The notes under the pieces were generated by a model. That model saw only the letters and a program-made list of their open reading frames with translations. It was not told the origin of the DNA and did no database searches. From NCBI RefSeq assembly GCF_013342145.1, contig NZ_JABUQZ010000001.1:1178001-1242000 (forward strand): a DNA stretch of 64,000 bases, read 5' to 3'. This DNA is from Haloterrigena gelatinilytica. Lineage in GTDB: Archaea > Halobacteriota > Halobacteria > Halobacteriales > Natrialbaceae. Positions 27,641 to 36,532 of this stretch are shown here, piece after piece. A program made the translations under genes and the position numbers. Position 1 is the stretch's first letter. Each line of letters begins with the position of its first letter.

Positions 27641-28315
27641 TCAGCCGAAGTTTTCGATCAGCGCCTCGTCGGGATCTCCGCCCGCGTCCTCGATGGTGTC
27701 CGCGACGAGCGTCACGAAGTCCTCGAAGCCGAACGCGTAGACCCGACCGTCCTCGAGGTGGCTCTCGAGCGCGTCCTCGAGCCCCGCGTCGTCGTCGCCG
27801 TCGAGAACGACGACGTCCGCGCCCGCGTCCTCGAGGGCCTCGAGGCGATCGGTGTGGGCCGGCGCGTCGGCCCGATAGATGACGGCCGCGTCGTGGCCCG
27901 ACTCGTGGGCCGCCTCGGCGATGGCGACCGCGGGGCCGACGCCCGGGCCGCCCGCGACGGCGACGACGTCCTCGTCGCCCTCGTAGGTGATCGTCCCGAA
28001 CGGGCCCTCGACGTGGACGGTCTCGCCGCCCTCGAGGTCGGCCAGCCACGTCGAGAGATCGCCCTCGGGGTCGATCCCGACCGTGATCTCGAAGGTCTCG
28101 CCGACCGACGGGGACGAGAGCGTGTAGTGGCGCATGACGACCTCGTCGTCGTCGACCGTCTCGTCTCCGCCGACGTCACGGGGCACGGCCCGGAGCAGAA
28201 CGAACTGGCCGGGGCGGGCGTCGAACTCCTCGGGCGTCTCGAGTTCGAGCGCGACGGTGTCGGGGCCTACTTCGCGGATCGATTCGACGGTGACTGGCGT
28301 CCCCTCGATTGGCAT
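27641..28315 (-). CDS. FAD-binding oxidoreductase (ferredoxin-NADP reductase-like)
   Basis: 224 residues from MPIEGTPVTVESIREVG; the frame is open to 28429 but a TATA-like GTTTAAC lies just upstream of 28315. RHYTLSSPSVGE is the RxYS-type FAD motif, FEITVGIDPEGDLSTWLADL follows as in FNR folds, VAVAGGPGVGPAVAI is the NAD(P) GGxGxxP region, and the end (FGFEDFVTLVADTIEDAGG) matches the C-terminal motif. No iron-sulfur domain is fused. It likely shuttles electrons between NAD(P)H and a ferredoxin or another partner. Confidence 0.88.
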   Translation of the reverse strand: MPIEGTPVTVESIREVGPDTVALELETPEEFDARPGQFVLLRAVPRDVGGDETVDDDEVVMRHYTLSSPSVGETFEITVGIDPEGDLSTWLADLEGGETVHVEGPFGTITYEGDEDVVAVAGGPGVGPAVAIAEAAHESGHDAAVIYRADAPAHTDRLEALEDAGADVVVLDGDDDAGLEDALESHLEDGRVYAFGFEDFVTLVADTIEDAGGDPDEALIENFG

Positions 28316-28616
28316 GTCGACCACGTTTAACGGCCGGTCGAAAAGGCGTTCCGTTCCCCGGCGGGCCGTCGGTAGCGGTCCTCGAAAAGCGACGGCTCGA
28401 TCGGCGTCAGATACTGAGAAATACATCATGATAGATCGGGCACAGCGTCGCTGCCCGGCGATTTCGGCAGTCGGTCTCGTATTCCGATTCTCGTATTAAT
28501 TCGATACTGAGTAATGAAAACTGTCGCTTAGCCCCGGACATAACGGCGACTGTTGCGGAGGTCCGGCTATGCTTTCAGAAGCCTTTTCATTTACTGGGAG
28601 CAAGGGTCGGCATAAC

Positions 28617-30371
28617 ATGGCTGAGGACCTCAACTGGGCGGTTGGAGGCGAGGCCGGGGACGGTATCGACTCCACGGGTAAGATCTTCGCTCAGGCACTC
28701 GCCCGAGCCGGACGGCACGTATTCACGTCGAAAGACTTCGCGTCGCGTATCCGCGGCGGCTACACAGCCTACAAGATTCGAACCTCCGTCGAGGAGGTCC
28801 AGAGCGTCGTCGATCGCCTGGACATCTTGGTCGCGCTCACGCAGCGAACGATCGACGAGAATCTCGACGAACTCCACGACGGGAGCGCCATTATTTACGA
28901 CGGCGAGCGCTCCTGGGAGGCCGAGATCCCCGACGAGATGACGGCGGTCGACGTCCCGCTGAAGTCGCTGGCCGAGGACGCCGGCGGCGCGATCATGCGC
29001 AACATCGTCGCGCTCGGCGCCGCGTGTGAGATCACCGGCTTCGACGTCGAGTACCTGGACGAAGCCCTCGAGAAGCGCTTCGGCGGCAAGGGCTCGCAGA
29101 TCGTCGAGAACAACAAGGAGGCCGCGCGCCTCGGACAGGAGTACGTCGCGGAGAACTACGACCTCGAGCACCTCGGCTACAGCGTCGAGACCACGGACAA
29201 CGACTACGTCCTGCTCAACGGCAACGAGGCGATCGGCATGGGTGCGATCGCCGCCGGCTGCCGGTTCTACGCCGGCTACCCGATCACGCCCGCGACCTCG
29301 ATCATGGAGTACCTGACGGGCCGGATCGAGGACTACGGCGGCCACGTCGTTCAGGCCGAAGACGAGCTGTCGGCGATCAACATGGCGCTCGGCGGCGCGC
29401 GAGCGGGCGCTCGAGCCATGACCGCGACGTCCGGCGCCGGGATCGACCTGATGACCGAGACGTTCGGTCTGGTCGCGACCAGCGAGACGCCGCTGGTCAT
29501 CGCCGACGTCCAGCGCTCCGGTCCCTCGACGGGGATGCCGACGAAGCAGGAACAGGGCGACCTCAACATGGCGCTGTACGGCGGCCACGGCGAGGTGCCG
29601 CGGTTCGTCATCACGCCGACGTCGATCACCGAGTGCTTCTGGAAGACCGTCGAGGCGTTTAACCTCGCCGAGAAGTACCAGACGCCGGTGTTCCTGGTCT
29701 CGGACCTGGCGATGTCCGTCACCGAACAGACGTTCCCGCCGGAAGCCTTCGACATGGACGACGTCGAGATCGACCGCGGCAAGCTCGTCGACGACGACGA
29801 GGTCGACGAGTGGCTCGACGCGCAGGGTCACTTCCGCGCCCACGCCGTCACCGACGACGGCGTCAGCCCGCGCGCGATCCCCGGCACGGTCGACGGCGCT
29901 CACATGTCCACCGGCCTCGAGCACGACGAGCTCGGTCGCCGGACCGAGGATCAGGACGAACGCGTCCGGCAGGTCGACAAGCGCTACCGGAAAGTCGAGA
30001 CCGCCCAGGAGGAAGAGGACTGGGACTACCGCGAGTTCGGCGACGAAGACGCCGACAACCTCATCATCTCGTGGGGCTCGAACGAGGGCGCGCTCGTCGA
30101 AGCCCTCGACTACCTCGAGGAGGACGGCATCGACGTCCGCGTGATCTCGGTGCCCTACATCTTCCCGCGGCCCGACCTCTCGGAGGAGATCGAGGCCGCC
30201 GACGACGTGATCGTCGTCGAGTGTAACGCGACCGGCCAGTTCGCCGACCTGATCGAACACGACGTACTTACCCGCGTCAAGCGCATCAACAAGTATACCG
30301 GCGTCCGCTTCAAGGCGGACGAACTCGCCGAACAGATCACCGAGCAACTCTCCGCGGAGGTGCCTGCATAA
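28617..30371 (+). CDS. korA: 2-oxoacid:ferredoxin oxidoreductase, gamma/alpha fused subunit
   Basis: 584 residues from MAEDLNWAVGGEAGDGIDST (ATG 28569 rejected; the AT-rich GCCTTTTCATTTAC block there is the likely promoter). Residues 1-190 are the gamma-type domain (GGEAGDGI, SRIRGGYTAYKIR); residues ~195-584 are the alpha domain (FYAGYPITPATSIMEYL, QAEDELSAINMALGGARAGA, TATSGAGIDLMTE). The fused gamma-alpha layout is that of haloarchaeal KorA. With KorB it oxidatively decarboxylates 2-oxoglutarate to succinyl-CoA and reduces ferredoxin in the citric-acid cycle. Its TAA overlaps korB's ATG (TAATG). Confidence 0.93.
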   Translation: MAEDLNWAVGGEAGDGIDSTGKIFAQALARAGRHVFTSKDFASRIRGGYTAYKIRTSVEEVQSVVDRLDILVALTQRTIDENLDELHDGSAIIYDGERSWEAEIPDEMTAVDVPLKSLAEDAGGAIMRNIVALGAACEITGFDVEYLDEALEKRFGGKGSQIVENNKEAARLGQEYVAENYDLEHLGYSVETTDNDYVLLNGNEAIGMGAIAAGCRFYAGYPITPATSIMEYLTGRIEDYGGHVVQAEDELSAINMALGGARAGARAMTATSGAGIDLMTETFGLVATSETPLVIADVQRSGPSTGMPTKQEQGDLNMALYGGHGEVPRFVITPTSITECFWKTVEAFNLAEKYQTPVFLVSDLAMSVTEQTFPPEAFDMDDVEIDRGKLVDDDEVDEWLDAQGHFRAHAVTDDGVSPRAIPGTVDGAHMSTGLEHDELGRRTEDQDERVRQVDKRYRKVETAQEEEDWDYREFGDEDADNLIISWGSNEGALVEALDYLEEDGIDVRVISVPYIFPRPDLSEEIEAADDVIVVECNATGQFADLIEHDVLTRVKRINKYTGVRFKADELAEQITEQLSAEVPA

Positions 30372-31234
30372 TGAGCTCAGACGTACGATTCACCGACTTC
30401 AAATCCGACAAGCAGCCGACCTGGTGTCCCGGATGCGGCGACTTCGGGACGATGAACGGCATGATGAAAGCCCTCGCCGAGACCGGCAACGACCCCGACA
30501 ACACGTTCGTGGTCGCCGGGATCGGCTGTTCCGGCAAGATCGGGACCTACATGCACAGCTACGCCCTCCACGGGGTCCACGGCCGTGCGCTCCCGGTCGG
30601 CACCGGCGTCAAGATGGCCCGTCCGGACATCGAAGTGATGGTCGCCGGCGGGGACGGTGACGGCTACTCGATCGGTGCCGGTCACTTCGTCCACGCCGTC
30701 CGCCGGAACGTCGACATGTCCTACGTCGTCATGGACAACCGCATCTACGGCCTGACGAAGGGGCAGGCCTCGCCGACCTCGCGGTCCGACTTCGAGACGT
30801 CGACGACCCCCGAAGGCCCCAAGCAGCCGCCGGTCAATCCGCTGGCCCTGGCGCTGGCCTCCGGGGCGTCCTTCATCGCCCAGTCGTTCGCCTCCGACGC
30901 CCTGCGCCACCAGGAGATCGTCCAGAAAGCGATCGAGCACGACGGCTTCGGCTTCGTCAACGTCTTCAGCCCCTGCGTCACGTTCAACGACGTCGACACC
31001 TACGACTACTTCCGCGACAACCTCGTCGACCTCCAGGACGAAGGTCACGACCCCAACGACTACGAGGCCGCCAAGGAAGTCATCCTCGACAGCGACAAGG
31101 AGTACCAGGGCGTCATGTACCAGGACGAAAACTCCGTCCCGTACCACGAGAAACACGGCGTCACCGAGGACATGTCGGACATTCCGGACGGCGCGCCGGA
31201 AGACGCGATGGACCTCGTCCGCGAGTTCTACTAA
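30371..31234 (+). CDS. korB: 2-oxoacid:ferredoxin oxidoreductase, beta subunit
   Basis: 287 residues from MSSDVRFTDFKSDKQPTWCP. WCPGCGDFG at the start and GIGCSGKIGTY carry conserved Cys residues, and GGDGDGYSIGAGH ... NRIYGLTKGQ is the thiamine-diphosphate/Mg site. It starts inside korA's stop codon, so translation is coupled and the subunits are made in equal amounts. Distinguishing 2-oxoglutarate from pyruvate specificity rests on resemblance to haloarchaeal KorB (shorter than PorB) and is less certain than the family. Confidence 0.93.
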   Translation: MSSDVRFTDFKSDKQPTWCPGCGDFGTMNGMMKALAETGNDPDNTFVVAGIGCSGKIGTYMHSYALHGVHGRALPVGTGVKMARPDIEVMVAGGDGDGYSIGAGHFVHAVRRNVDMSYVVMDNRIYGLTKGQASPTSRSDFETSTTPEGPKQPPVNPLALALASGASFIAQSFASDALRHQEIVQKAIEHDGFGFVNVFSPCVTFNDVDTYDYFRDNLVDLQDEGHDPNDYEAAKEVILDSDKEYQGVMYQDENSVPYHEKHGVTEDMSDIPDGAPEDAMDLVREFY

Positions 31235-31243
31235 CGACCGACG

Positions 31244-31262
31244 AACTGCCGTCCCTTTTTCG
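31244..31262 (+). terminator. T-tract after korB
   Basis: GCCGTCCCTTTTTCGCG lies about 15-25 bases after korB's stop; a short T-run after GC-rich DNA is the usual haloarchaeal terminator form. Confidence 0.35.
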
Positions 31263-31384
31263 CGCGCTATCGGAGTAGCGACGGCGCCGTGGTGAAAGGC
31301 GACGAGTACGGGACGAGCGGTGAAACGGGCCGATCTCCCGACGGACTCGACGGACTCGAGCCCGAACGTCGAGCCGGCGCTCGA

Positions 31385-32041
31385 TCAGACGGGGTGTTCG
31401 ACGGACTCCAGCAGCTCCTCGACGGTCGCCGACTCCGCGGCGAGCGCGGCGGGATAGCTGCCGACCAGCACCAGTCGATCGTCCTCGTGTGCGAACGACG
31501 TCACCGCGACGTCGACGTCGATTTCGTCGCCCTCGAACGTCGTCGTCCCCTCGAACACGTCGACCGACCGGCCGTCGCCGAGGATCTCGAGGCCGAACGA
31601 CTCCCGGTGCGTGAGGTTCTCGATCGAGGCGCCGCCGCGCTCGAACTTGTCGCCGTACTCCGAGAGCAGTTCCTCGTTGCTCAACTCCCCGATCGGATTG
31701 AACGACCGGCCCGCGACCGAGACGTCGGGGATCGAAATCGCGGCGAACGCACAGCCCTCGCCCTCGGTGCCGCGGTGCTCGATCTCCTTCGTGTACGTCG
31801 AGGCCCAGACCGTCGCTTCGACGTCGCGCTCGACGCCGACGTCGACGCTCTCCTCGATGGTCTCCTGCTCGACTGCCTTCTCCTCGTAGTCGGCCGCCTC
31901 GAGCGCGTCGTCGGTCGGTGCCGCGCGTTCGGCCGCGACCTCGAGCGGGCCGTTTCCGAGCGCGAAATCGAGACAGCCGGCCGCGAGCGCGAGCGCGCCG
32001 GTCGCGCCGGACGCGAGAACCGTTCGGCGAAACGTAGTCAT
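31385..32041 (-). CDS. Tat-exported lipoprotein of a haloarchaeal family (DUF6517-like)
   Basis: 218 residues from MTTFRRTVLASGATGALA (a second ATG one codon upstream is equally possible). FRRTV plus a hydrophobic stretch and LAAGC give a twin-arginine-like lipoprotein signal with the lipidated Cys near residue 22. The mature protein has ATVWASTYTKEIEHRG, FAAISIPDVSVAGRSFNPIG and LVLVGSYPAAL blocks that I associate with the DUF6517 family, of unknown function. Convergent with korB. Confidence 0.72.
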   Translation of the reverse strand: MTTFRRTVLASGATGALALAAGCLDFALGNGPLEVAAERAAPTDDALEAADYEEKAVEQETIEESVDVGVERDVEATVWASTYTKEIEHRGTEGEGCAFAAISIPDVSVAGRSFNPIGELSNEELLSEYGDKFERGGASIENLTHRESFGLEILGDGRSVDVFEGTTTFEGDEIDVDVAVTSFAHEDDRLVLVGSYPAALAAESATVEELLESVEHPV

Positions 32042-32191
32042 CATCCTCACCTTCGTCAGCAACTGTATATTCCTTGTGGCAGGCCGGCTCGGCTGTCAGC
32101 GCGGCGAAATTAGTGGAACCGGAGGTCCGCTGCTCGGGGGACGACGGCGAACACAGCAAGCGTTATCGGGGTCGCCCTCACCGGTTTAGGC

Positions 32192-33313
32192 ATGACCGAG
32201 TTCGCCAATCGGGTCGAGCAGGTGTCGATCAGCGGGATTCGCGAAGTGTTCGAAGCCGCCAGCGAGGACGCGATCAACCTCGGGCTGGGACAGCCGGACT
32301 TCCCGACGCCCGCCCACGCTCGCCGCGGGGCGATCGAAGCGATCGAATCGGGCCACACGGACGCCTACACGTCGAACAAGGGCACGCGCAGCCTCCGGGA
32401 AGCGATCTCGGCGAAGTACGACCGGGACTACGGCCTCGAGATCGATCCCGCGGACGTCATCGCGACCTCGGGCGGCAGCGAGGCGCTGCACCTCGTCCTG
32501 CAGGCCCACGTGGATCCGGGCGAGGAGGTCATCTTCCCGGATCCCGGCTTCGTCTCCTACGACGCCCTGACGAACATCGCCGACGGGACGCCCAAACCGG
32601 TGCCGCTGCGCGAGGACCTCACGCTCGATCCCGCGACCGTCGAGGAAGCCATCACCGACGACACCGCCGTCTTCGTCGTCAACAGCCCCGCGAACCCGAC
32701 CGGCGCGGTCCAGAGCGAGGCGGATATGCGCGAGTTCGCCCGCATCGCCGACGAGCACGACGTGCTCTGTCTCTCCGACGAGGTCTACGAGCACATCGTC
32801 TTCGAGGGCGCACACCGCTCGCCGATGGAGTTCGCCGAGACCGACAACGTGGTCGTCGTCAGCGCCTGTTCGAAGACCTACTCGATGACCGGCTGGCGGC
32901 TGGGCTGGGTCGCCGCCTCCGACCGCCGCATCGAGCGGATGCTGCGCGTCCACCAGTACGGCCAGGCCTGCGCCTCCGCGCCCGCTCAGTACGCGGCCGA
33001 GGCGGCGCTCACGGGCCCCCAAGAGCCGGTCGAGGAGATGGTCGAGACGTTCGAACGGCGGCGCGACCTCGTCGTCGACGGCCTCGAGGACGCCGGCCTC
33101 GAGGTACCGACGCCGGAGGGGGCCTTCTACGCGATGCCGAAGGTGCCCGAGGGCTGGTGTGACGAGGTGCTGGACCGCGGCGTGGTCGTGGTGCCGGGCG
33201 ACGCCTTCGGCGAACACGGCGAGGGGTACGCCCGACTCTCGTACGCGACGGGCACCGAGGATCTGAAGGCGGCCCTCGAGATCATCGACGACGCGACGCG
33301 GGCGGTGCAGTAA
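32192..33313 (+). CDS. PLP-dependent class I/II aminotransferase
   Basis: 373 residues. Fold-type I motifs: INLGLGQPDFPTP, YTSNKGTRSLREAI, NSPANPTGAV (substrate-loop NPTG), LSDEVYEHIVF (PLP Asp) and SACSKTYSMTGWRLGW with the Schiff-base Lys228; YARLSYAT near the end holds the carboxylate-binding Arg. This is the AspB-like subgroup (aspartate/aromatic aminotransferase) common in archaea. It exchanges amino groups between an amino acid and 2-oxoglutarate; precise substrates are not determinable. Confidence 0.93.
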   Translation: MTEFANRVEQVSISGIREVFEAASEDAINLGLGQPDFPTPAHARRGAIEAIESGHTDAYTSNKGTRSLREAISAKYDRDYGLEIDPADVIATSGGSEALHLVLQAHVDPGEEVIFPDPGFVSYDALTNIADGTPKPVPLREDLTLDPATVEEAITDDTAVFVVNSPANPTGAVQSEADMREFARIADEHDVLCLSDEVYEHIVFEGAHRSPMEFAETDNVVVVSACSKTYSMTGWRLGWVAASDRRIERMLRVHQYGQACASAPAQYAAEAALTGPQEPVEEMVETFERRRDLVVDGLEDAGLEVPTPEGAFYAMPKVPEGWCDEVLDRGVVVVPGDAFGEHGEGYARLSYATGTEDLKAALEIIDDATRAVQ

Positions 33314-33360
33314 GGGTCGCCGCCGTCCCGATTCGCGAGACTGATAGCTCGAGTAACACG

Positions 33361-33367
33361 TTTATAG
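33361..33367 (+). promoter_or_regulatory. TATA box of the YbjQ-family gene
   Basis: TTTATAG centred about 28 bases before ATG 33393 fits leaderless transcription of that gene. Confidence 0.5.
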
Positions 33368-33392
33368 TCCCGTCCGTCCTCTATCCACGTAT

Positions 33393-33722
33393 ATGGACGA
33401 GATCACCATCACAACGACGGATCGTCTCGAGGGCCGAGAGATCGTCGAGTACCGCGGCATCGTCTCGGGCGAGGCGATCATCGGCGCGAACGTCGTCAGC
33501 GATATCGCCGCCGGTATCCGCGATATCGTCGGCGGGCGCAGCGGCTCCTACGAGAAGAAGATCGCGACGGGCCGCGAGGAGGCGGTCGCCGACATCCGCG
33601 CGGAGGCCGAGGAACTCGGCGCCGACGCCGTCGTCGGCGCGTCGTTCGATTACGAGGAGATGGGCGAGGGAATGCTGTGGGTCAACCTCTCGGGAACCGC
33701 GGTGACGACGCGTCTCGAGTAG
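33393..33722 (+). CDS. YbjQ/UPF0145 family protein (pentameric heavy-metal-binding-like domain)
   Basis: 109 residues, MDEITITTTDRLEGREIVEY. The GIVSGEAIIGANVVSDIAAG block followed by DIRAEAEELGADAVVGASFD is diagnostic of the YbjQ (DUF74) family, whose members form pentamers and have been described as putative heavy-metal-binding proteins; biochemical function is unproven. Full-length, cytoplasmic. It is convergent with the multicopper oxidase gene 11 bases away. Confidence 0.9.
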   Translation: MDEITITTTDRLEGREIVEYRGIVSGEAIIGANVVSDIAAGIRDIVGGRSGSYEKKIATGREEAVADIRAEAEELGADAVVGASFDYEEMGEGMLWVNLSGTAVTTRLE

Positions 33723-33733
33723 TCGGGGAGGAG

Positions 33734-35548
33734 CTACTCGTCGCTGTCGTCGTCAGCGGGCAGCACCCTGAAGGGGCGCATCATGTCGTAGTCCTCGTGC
33801 TCGATCATGTGACAGTGCCACATGTATTCGCCCGTCTGGTCGTTGAATAGCCCCTCGTACTCCCCGAAGTGAACGATCACGTGAACGACCTCTGCGGGAT
33901 CGACGGTGACGACGTCGTTCCAGCCCAGTTCGTACGGCTCGGGCGACTCGAGCGCGTCCGGATCGACGCCGTCCGTATCCGAATCGTAGTCGCTCAGCGA
34001 CTCTCGTCCCAGCACCTGGAAGTGGACGAGATGAAGGTGCATGGGGTGAGACATCGCGGTATTGTTGGCGATGCTCCAGATCTCGGTCGACCCGAGCTCC
34101 GGCTCCTCGGTGACGGGATCGTCGAGCGCGTACCCCGACGACTGCTCTCGGTTCCCCAGGAAGTGTTTCATCCGACCGTACTCGTCGCTCCCCGTGGCGA
34201 GCGTGAGGTGCCTGTGCTGGTCGACCGACTCGGCGCGGAGGTCGGGGACGTCGGTCAACGTCTCGGGCACCGTCTCGGGCTCCTCGGCCGACCCCGACTC
34301 CGCGACGTCGACGAGCACGATCTCGGAGAGCGGCTTCGTCTCGTCGCTGTTATCGACGGAACCGCGGTACAGCGACGGTGCGTCGTTGTGGAGCAGCAAC
34401 GTCTCCCCCGCGTAGTCGGAGAAGTCGACGGCGACGTCGGCGCGCTGTCCCACCCCCATCTCGAGGCGGCCGTCGATCTCGACCGGCTCCGAGAGGAGGC
34501 CGCCGTCGTTCCCGACCTGGACGAACGACGGGCCCGCGCCGCCCGTCTCGCCCGTGGCCTCGTCGTACTCGAGCAGCTCGAGATTGTAATATCGGCTGTT
34601 GGACCCGTTGAGGAGTCGAAACCGGTACGTCTCGGGTTCGACGGAGAGCCGCGGCCAGGCCTTCCCGTTGACGACCGGGACGTCCCCGTAGAACTCCGGA
34701 ACGATGCTCGTCTCGGGGTGCGAATCGTCGCCGCCTCGGTCCGCCGAAACGGCCGAGGGATAGAACAGCGACCCGTCCTCGTCGATACTCCGGTCTTGAA
34801 TCACGAGCGGGATCTCGTACTCGTCTTCGGGCAGTCCGAGCTCCCGCTCGTGGTCGTTCCGGAGGAGATAGAACCCCGCGAGGCCGGCGTAGACGTTCAG
34901 TCGCGTGATGCCGACCGCGTGGTCGTGATACCACAGCGTCGCCGGCGGCTGGTCGTTGACGTAGTAGTAGTCCTTTTTTTCGAATTTCGGACCCTTTTCC
35001 GCGAAGTCACGGGTGAACCATCCCATGGCCTTGCCGTCGCTCGCGGCTTCGACGTTCCCGCCGTGGAGGTGCGTGACGGTCCGAACGCCGTCGATATCGT
35101 ACGGGATCAGCTCCTCGTGAACCGTCGTGTCGACCGGCAGGAGGTGCTCGTCCGGCAGGTCGTTCTGCCACCGCACGTAGATCGGCTCGCCCTGCTCGGC
35201 CTCGATCGTCGGGCCGGGGAACTGCCCGTCGTACCCCCAAACGGTCGTCGGCGGCAGGTCGCTGTGGAGTTTCTGTTCGAACTCGTTCATCTCGAGTTCG
35301 TAGTAGGGCTGTCCGTCCTTCGTCCCGGTCGGCTCTGCGGCGCCCGGACGCGGTACCTCGTCGATCCACTTCTCGAGGTCGGGCGACGAGTGGTCCGCGA
35401 CGGTCCGCGGGACCGTCTCCGGTCCGGTCTCAGACGGCGTACCGCCCGTGGCACAGCCCGCGAAGGCGGAAATTCCCGCCGCACCGGAGACCAGGAGGAG
35501 CTTCCGCCGCGAGATTCCCGTTCCGGCAGCCGGAGCGTGTTCGCTCAT
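33734..35548 (-). CDS. Tat-exported multicopper oxidase (laccase/CotA-like)
   Basis: 604 residues from MSEHAPAAGTGISRRKLLL; SRRKLLLVSGAAGISAFAGC is a combined twin-arginine and lipobox signal, so it is likely membrane-anchored outside the cell. Copper ligands: HLHGG, WYHDHA (type 2/3), HPMHLHLVHF and HCHMIEHEDYDMM (types 1 and 3). The size and motif order are those of spore-coat-protein-A-like laccases/bilirubin oxidases. The methionine-rich EDYDMM end hints at a phenol- or metal-oxidising laccase. An alternative start at 35629 would displace the signal peptide. Confidence 0.93.
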   Translation of the reverse strand: MSEHAPAAGTGISRRKLLLVSGAAGISAFAGCATGGTPSETGPETVPRTVADHSSPDLEKWIDEVPRPGAAEPTGTKDGQPYYELEMNEFEQKLHSDLPPTTVWGYDGQFPGPTIEAEQGEPIYVRWQNDLPDEHLLPVDTTVHEELIPYDIDGVRTVTHLHGGNVEAASDGKAMGWFTRDFAEKGPKFEKKDYYYVNDQPPATLWYHDHAVGITRLNVYAGLAGFYLLRNDHERELGLPEDEYEIPLVIQDRSIDEDGSLFYPSAVSADRGGDDSHPETSIVPEFYGDVPVVNGKAWPRLSVEPETYRFRLLNGSNSRYYNLELLEYDEATGETGGAGPSFVQVGNDGGLLSEPVEIDGRLEMGVGQRADVAVDFSDYAGETLLLHNDAPSLYRGSVDNSDETKPLSEIVLVDVAESGSAEEPETVPETLTDVPDLRAESVDQHRHLTLATGSDEYGRMKHFLGNREQSSGYALDDPVTEEPELGSTEIWSIANNTAMSHPMHLHLVHFQVLGRESLSDYDSDTDGVDPDALESPEPYELGWNDVVTVDPAEVVHVIVHFGEYEGLFNDQTGEYMWHCHMIEHEDYDMMRPFRVLPADDDSDE

Positions 35549-35828
35549 AGACGGGCATATGAATTCCCCACGAATAGGGGGACAGGCGGTTCCTATCGGG
35601 TGAGAACCGGCAGAATATGTTCGCCGCACTGTTTATATGCTCGAGTAGTCCCAGGACGTCTGCTGAGCGGCCGTCGCTACCGAGACGTGTTCTCACGCCG
35701 TCGGTAGCGTAGAGGGGACGGGCTACTGAATCCGCGACGAGGAGTACGGCGACGTACCGAACGCGGCGTCCGCGAGTAGGTTCGGCCGAGAAATCCCGTC
35801 GCGATCGACCGCCGCGAAGCCGTTCCCG

Positions 35829-36398
35829 TTAGCTCCGCTCGTCGAATTCCTCGAGGATCGTCTCGCAGAAGGCCTCGAGGTCGTCCGGGTTCCGACTCGT
35901 GATCAGGCCGTCGTCGACGACGACCTCCTCGTCGACCCACTCGCCGCCGGCGTTACGGACGTCGGTCTGGAGGCTGTGGTAGGAGGTCAGTTGCTTCCCG
36001 TCGACGACGTCCGCCTCGACCAGCGTCCACGGGCCGTGACAGATGACGGCCGTCGGCTTGCCGGCCTCGACGTGCTGGCGGAGCAGTTCGACGCCCTCGT
36101 CTCGCGTCCGGAGGGTGTCCGCGCCGACGGTGCCCCCGGGGACGATCACCGCGTCGTAGTCGTCCGCGGAGACCTCGTCGAAGCCCTTCTCGATCTCGTA
36201 GCTCTCGCTCTCCTCCAAGTCGTTGTTCACCGTCTGCCCCTCGCCGGTCTCGCTCCCGACGACGTCGACCGTCGCACCGGCGTCGGTGACGAGGTCCTTC
36301 GGTTCGACGAACTCTACCTCCTCGGTGCCCTCCTGCGCGAGGAACACCGCGACCGACACGTCCTCGAGTTCGCTGCCGTCGACGTCGATATCTACCAT
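35829..36398 (-). CDS. DJ-1/PfpI family protein (paralog)
   Basis: 189 residues from MVDIDVDGSELEDVSVAVFL (ATG 36419 is an alternative). The nucleophile elbow TAVICHGPW gives catalytic Cys120, AQEGTEE the acidic partner, DAVIVPGGTVGADTLR the preceding loop, and SYHSLQTDVRNAGGEWVD the PfpI-type C-terminal motif, matching general-stress/YhbO-like members (deglycase or protease-like). It differs enough from the 1478-2074 paralog to be a separate subfamily. Divergent from the quinone reductase gene. Confidence 0.9.
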   Translation of the reverse strand: MVDIDVDGSELEDVSVAVFLAQEGTEEVEFVEPKDLVTDAGATVDVVGSETGEGQTVNNDLEESESYEIEKGFDEVSADDYDAVIVPGGTVGADTLRTRDEGVELLRQHVEAGKPTAVICHGPWTLVEADVVDGKQLTSYHSLQTDVRNAGGEWVDEEVVVDDGLITSRNPDDLEAFCETILEEFDERS

Positions 36399-36500
36399 GT
36401 GTTCGGGTAGAGTCGTCAAACGGAGAAGGGTTGGACTTGCTGGTGCAGCCGCGACGATTCGACCACTCGTCGACCGCGCGAGCCGCCGGGAACTGTAGTC

Positions 36501-36507
36501 TTATACG
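36501..36507 (+). promoter_or_regulatory. TATA box of the quinone reductase gene
   Basis: TTATACG about 29 bases upstream of ATG 36533 supports a leaderless start there and not the longer open frame from 36431. Confidence 0.5.
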
Positions 36508-36532
36508 CCTCTGCGGGCATGGTACCAACGAG

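Noticed and set aside
28587-30347. 586-codon minus-strand open frame over korA
   Set aside because: Antisense of korA with Val/Glu/Asp-rich composition and no motif; korA is firmly identified.
33869-35707. 612-codon plus-strand open frame over the multicopper oxidase
   Set aside because: Shadow frame; all copper ligands are in the minus-strand gene.
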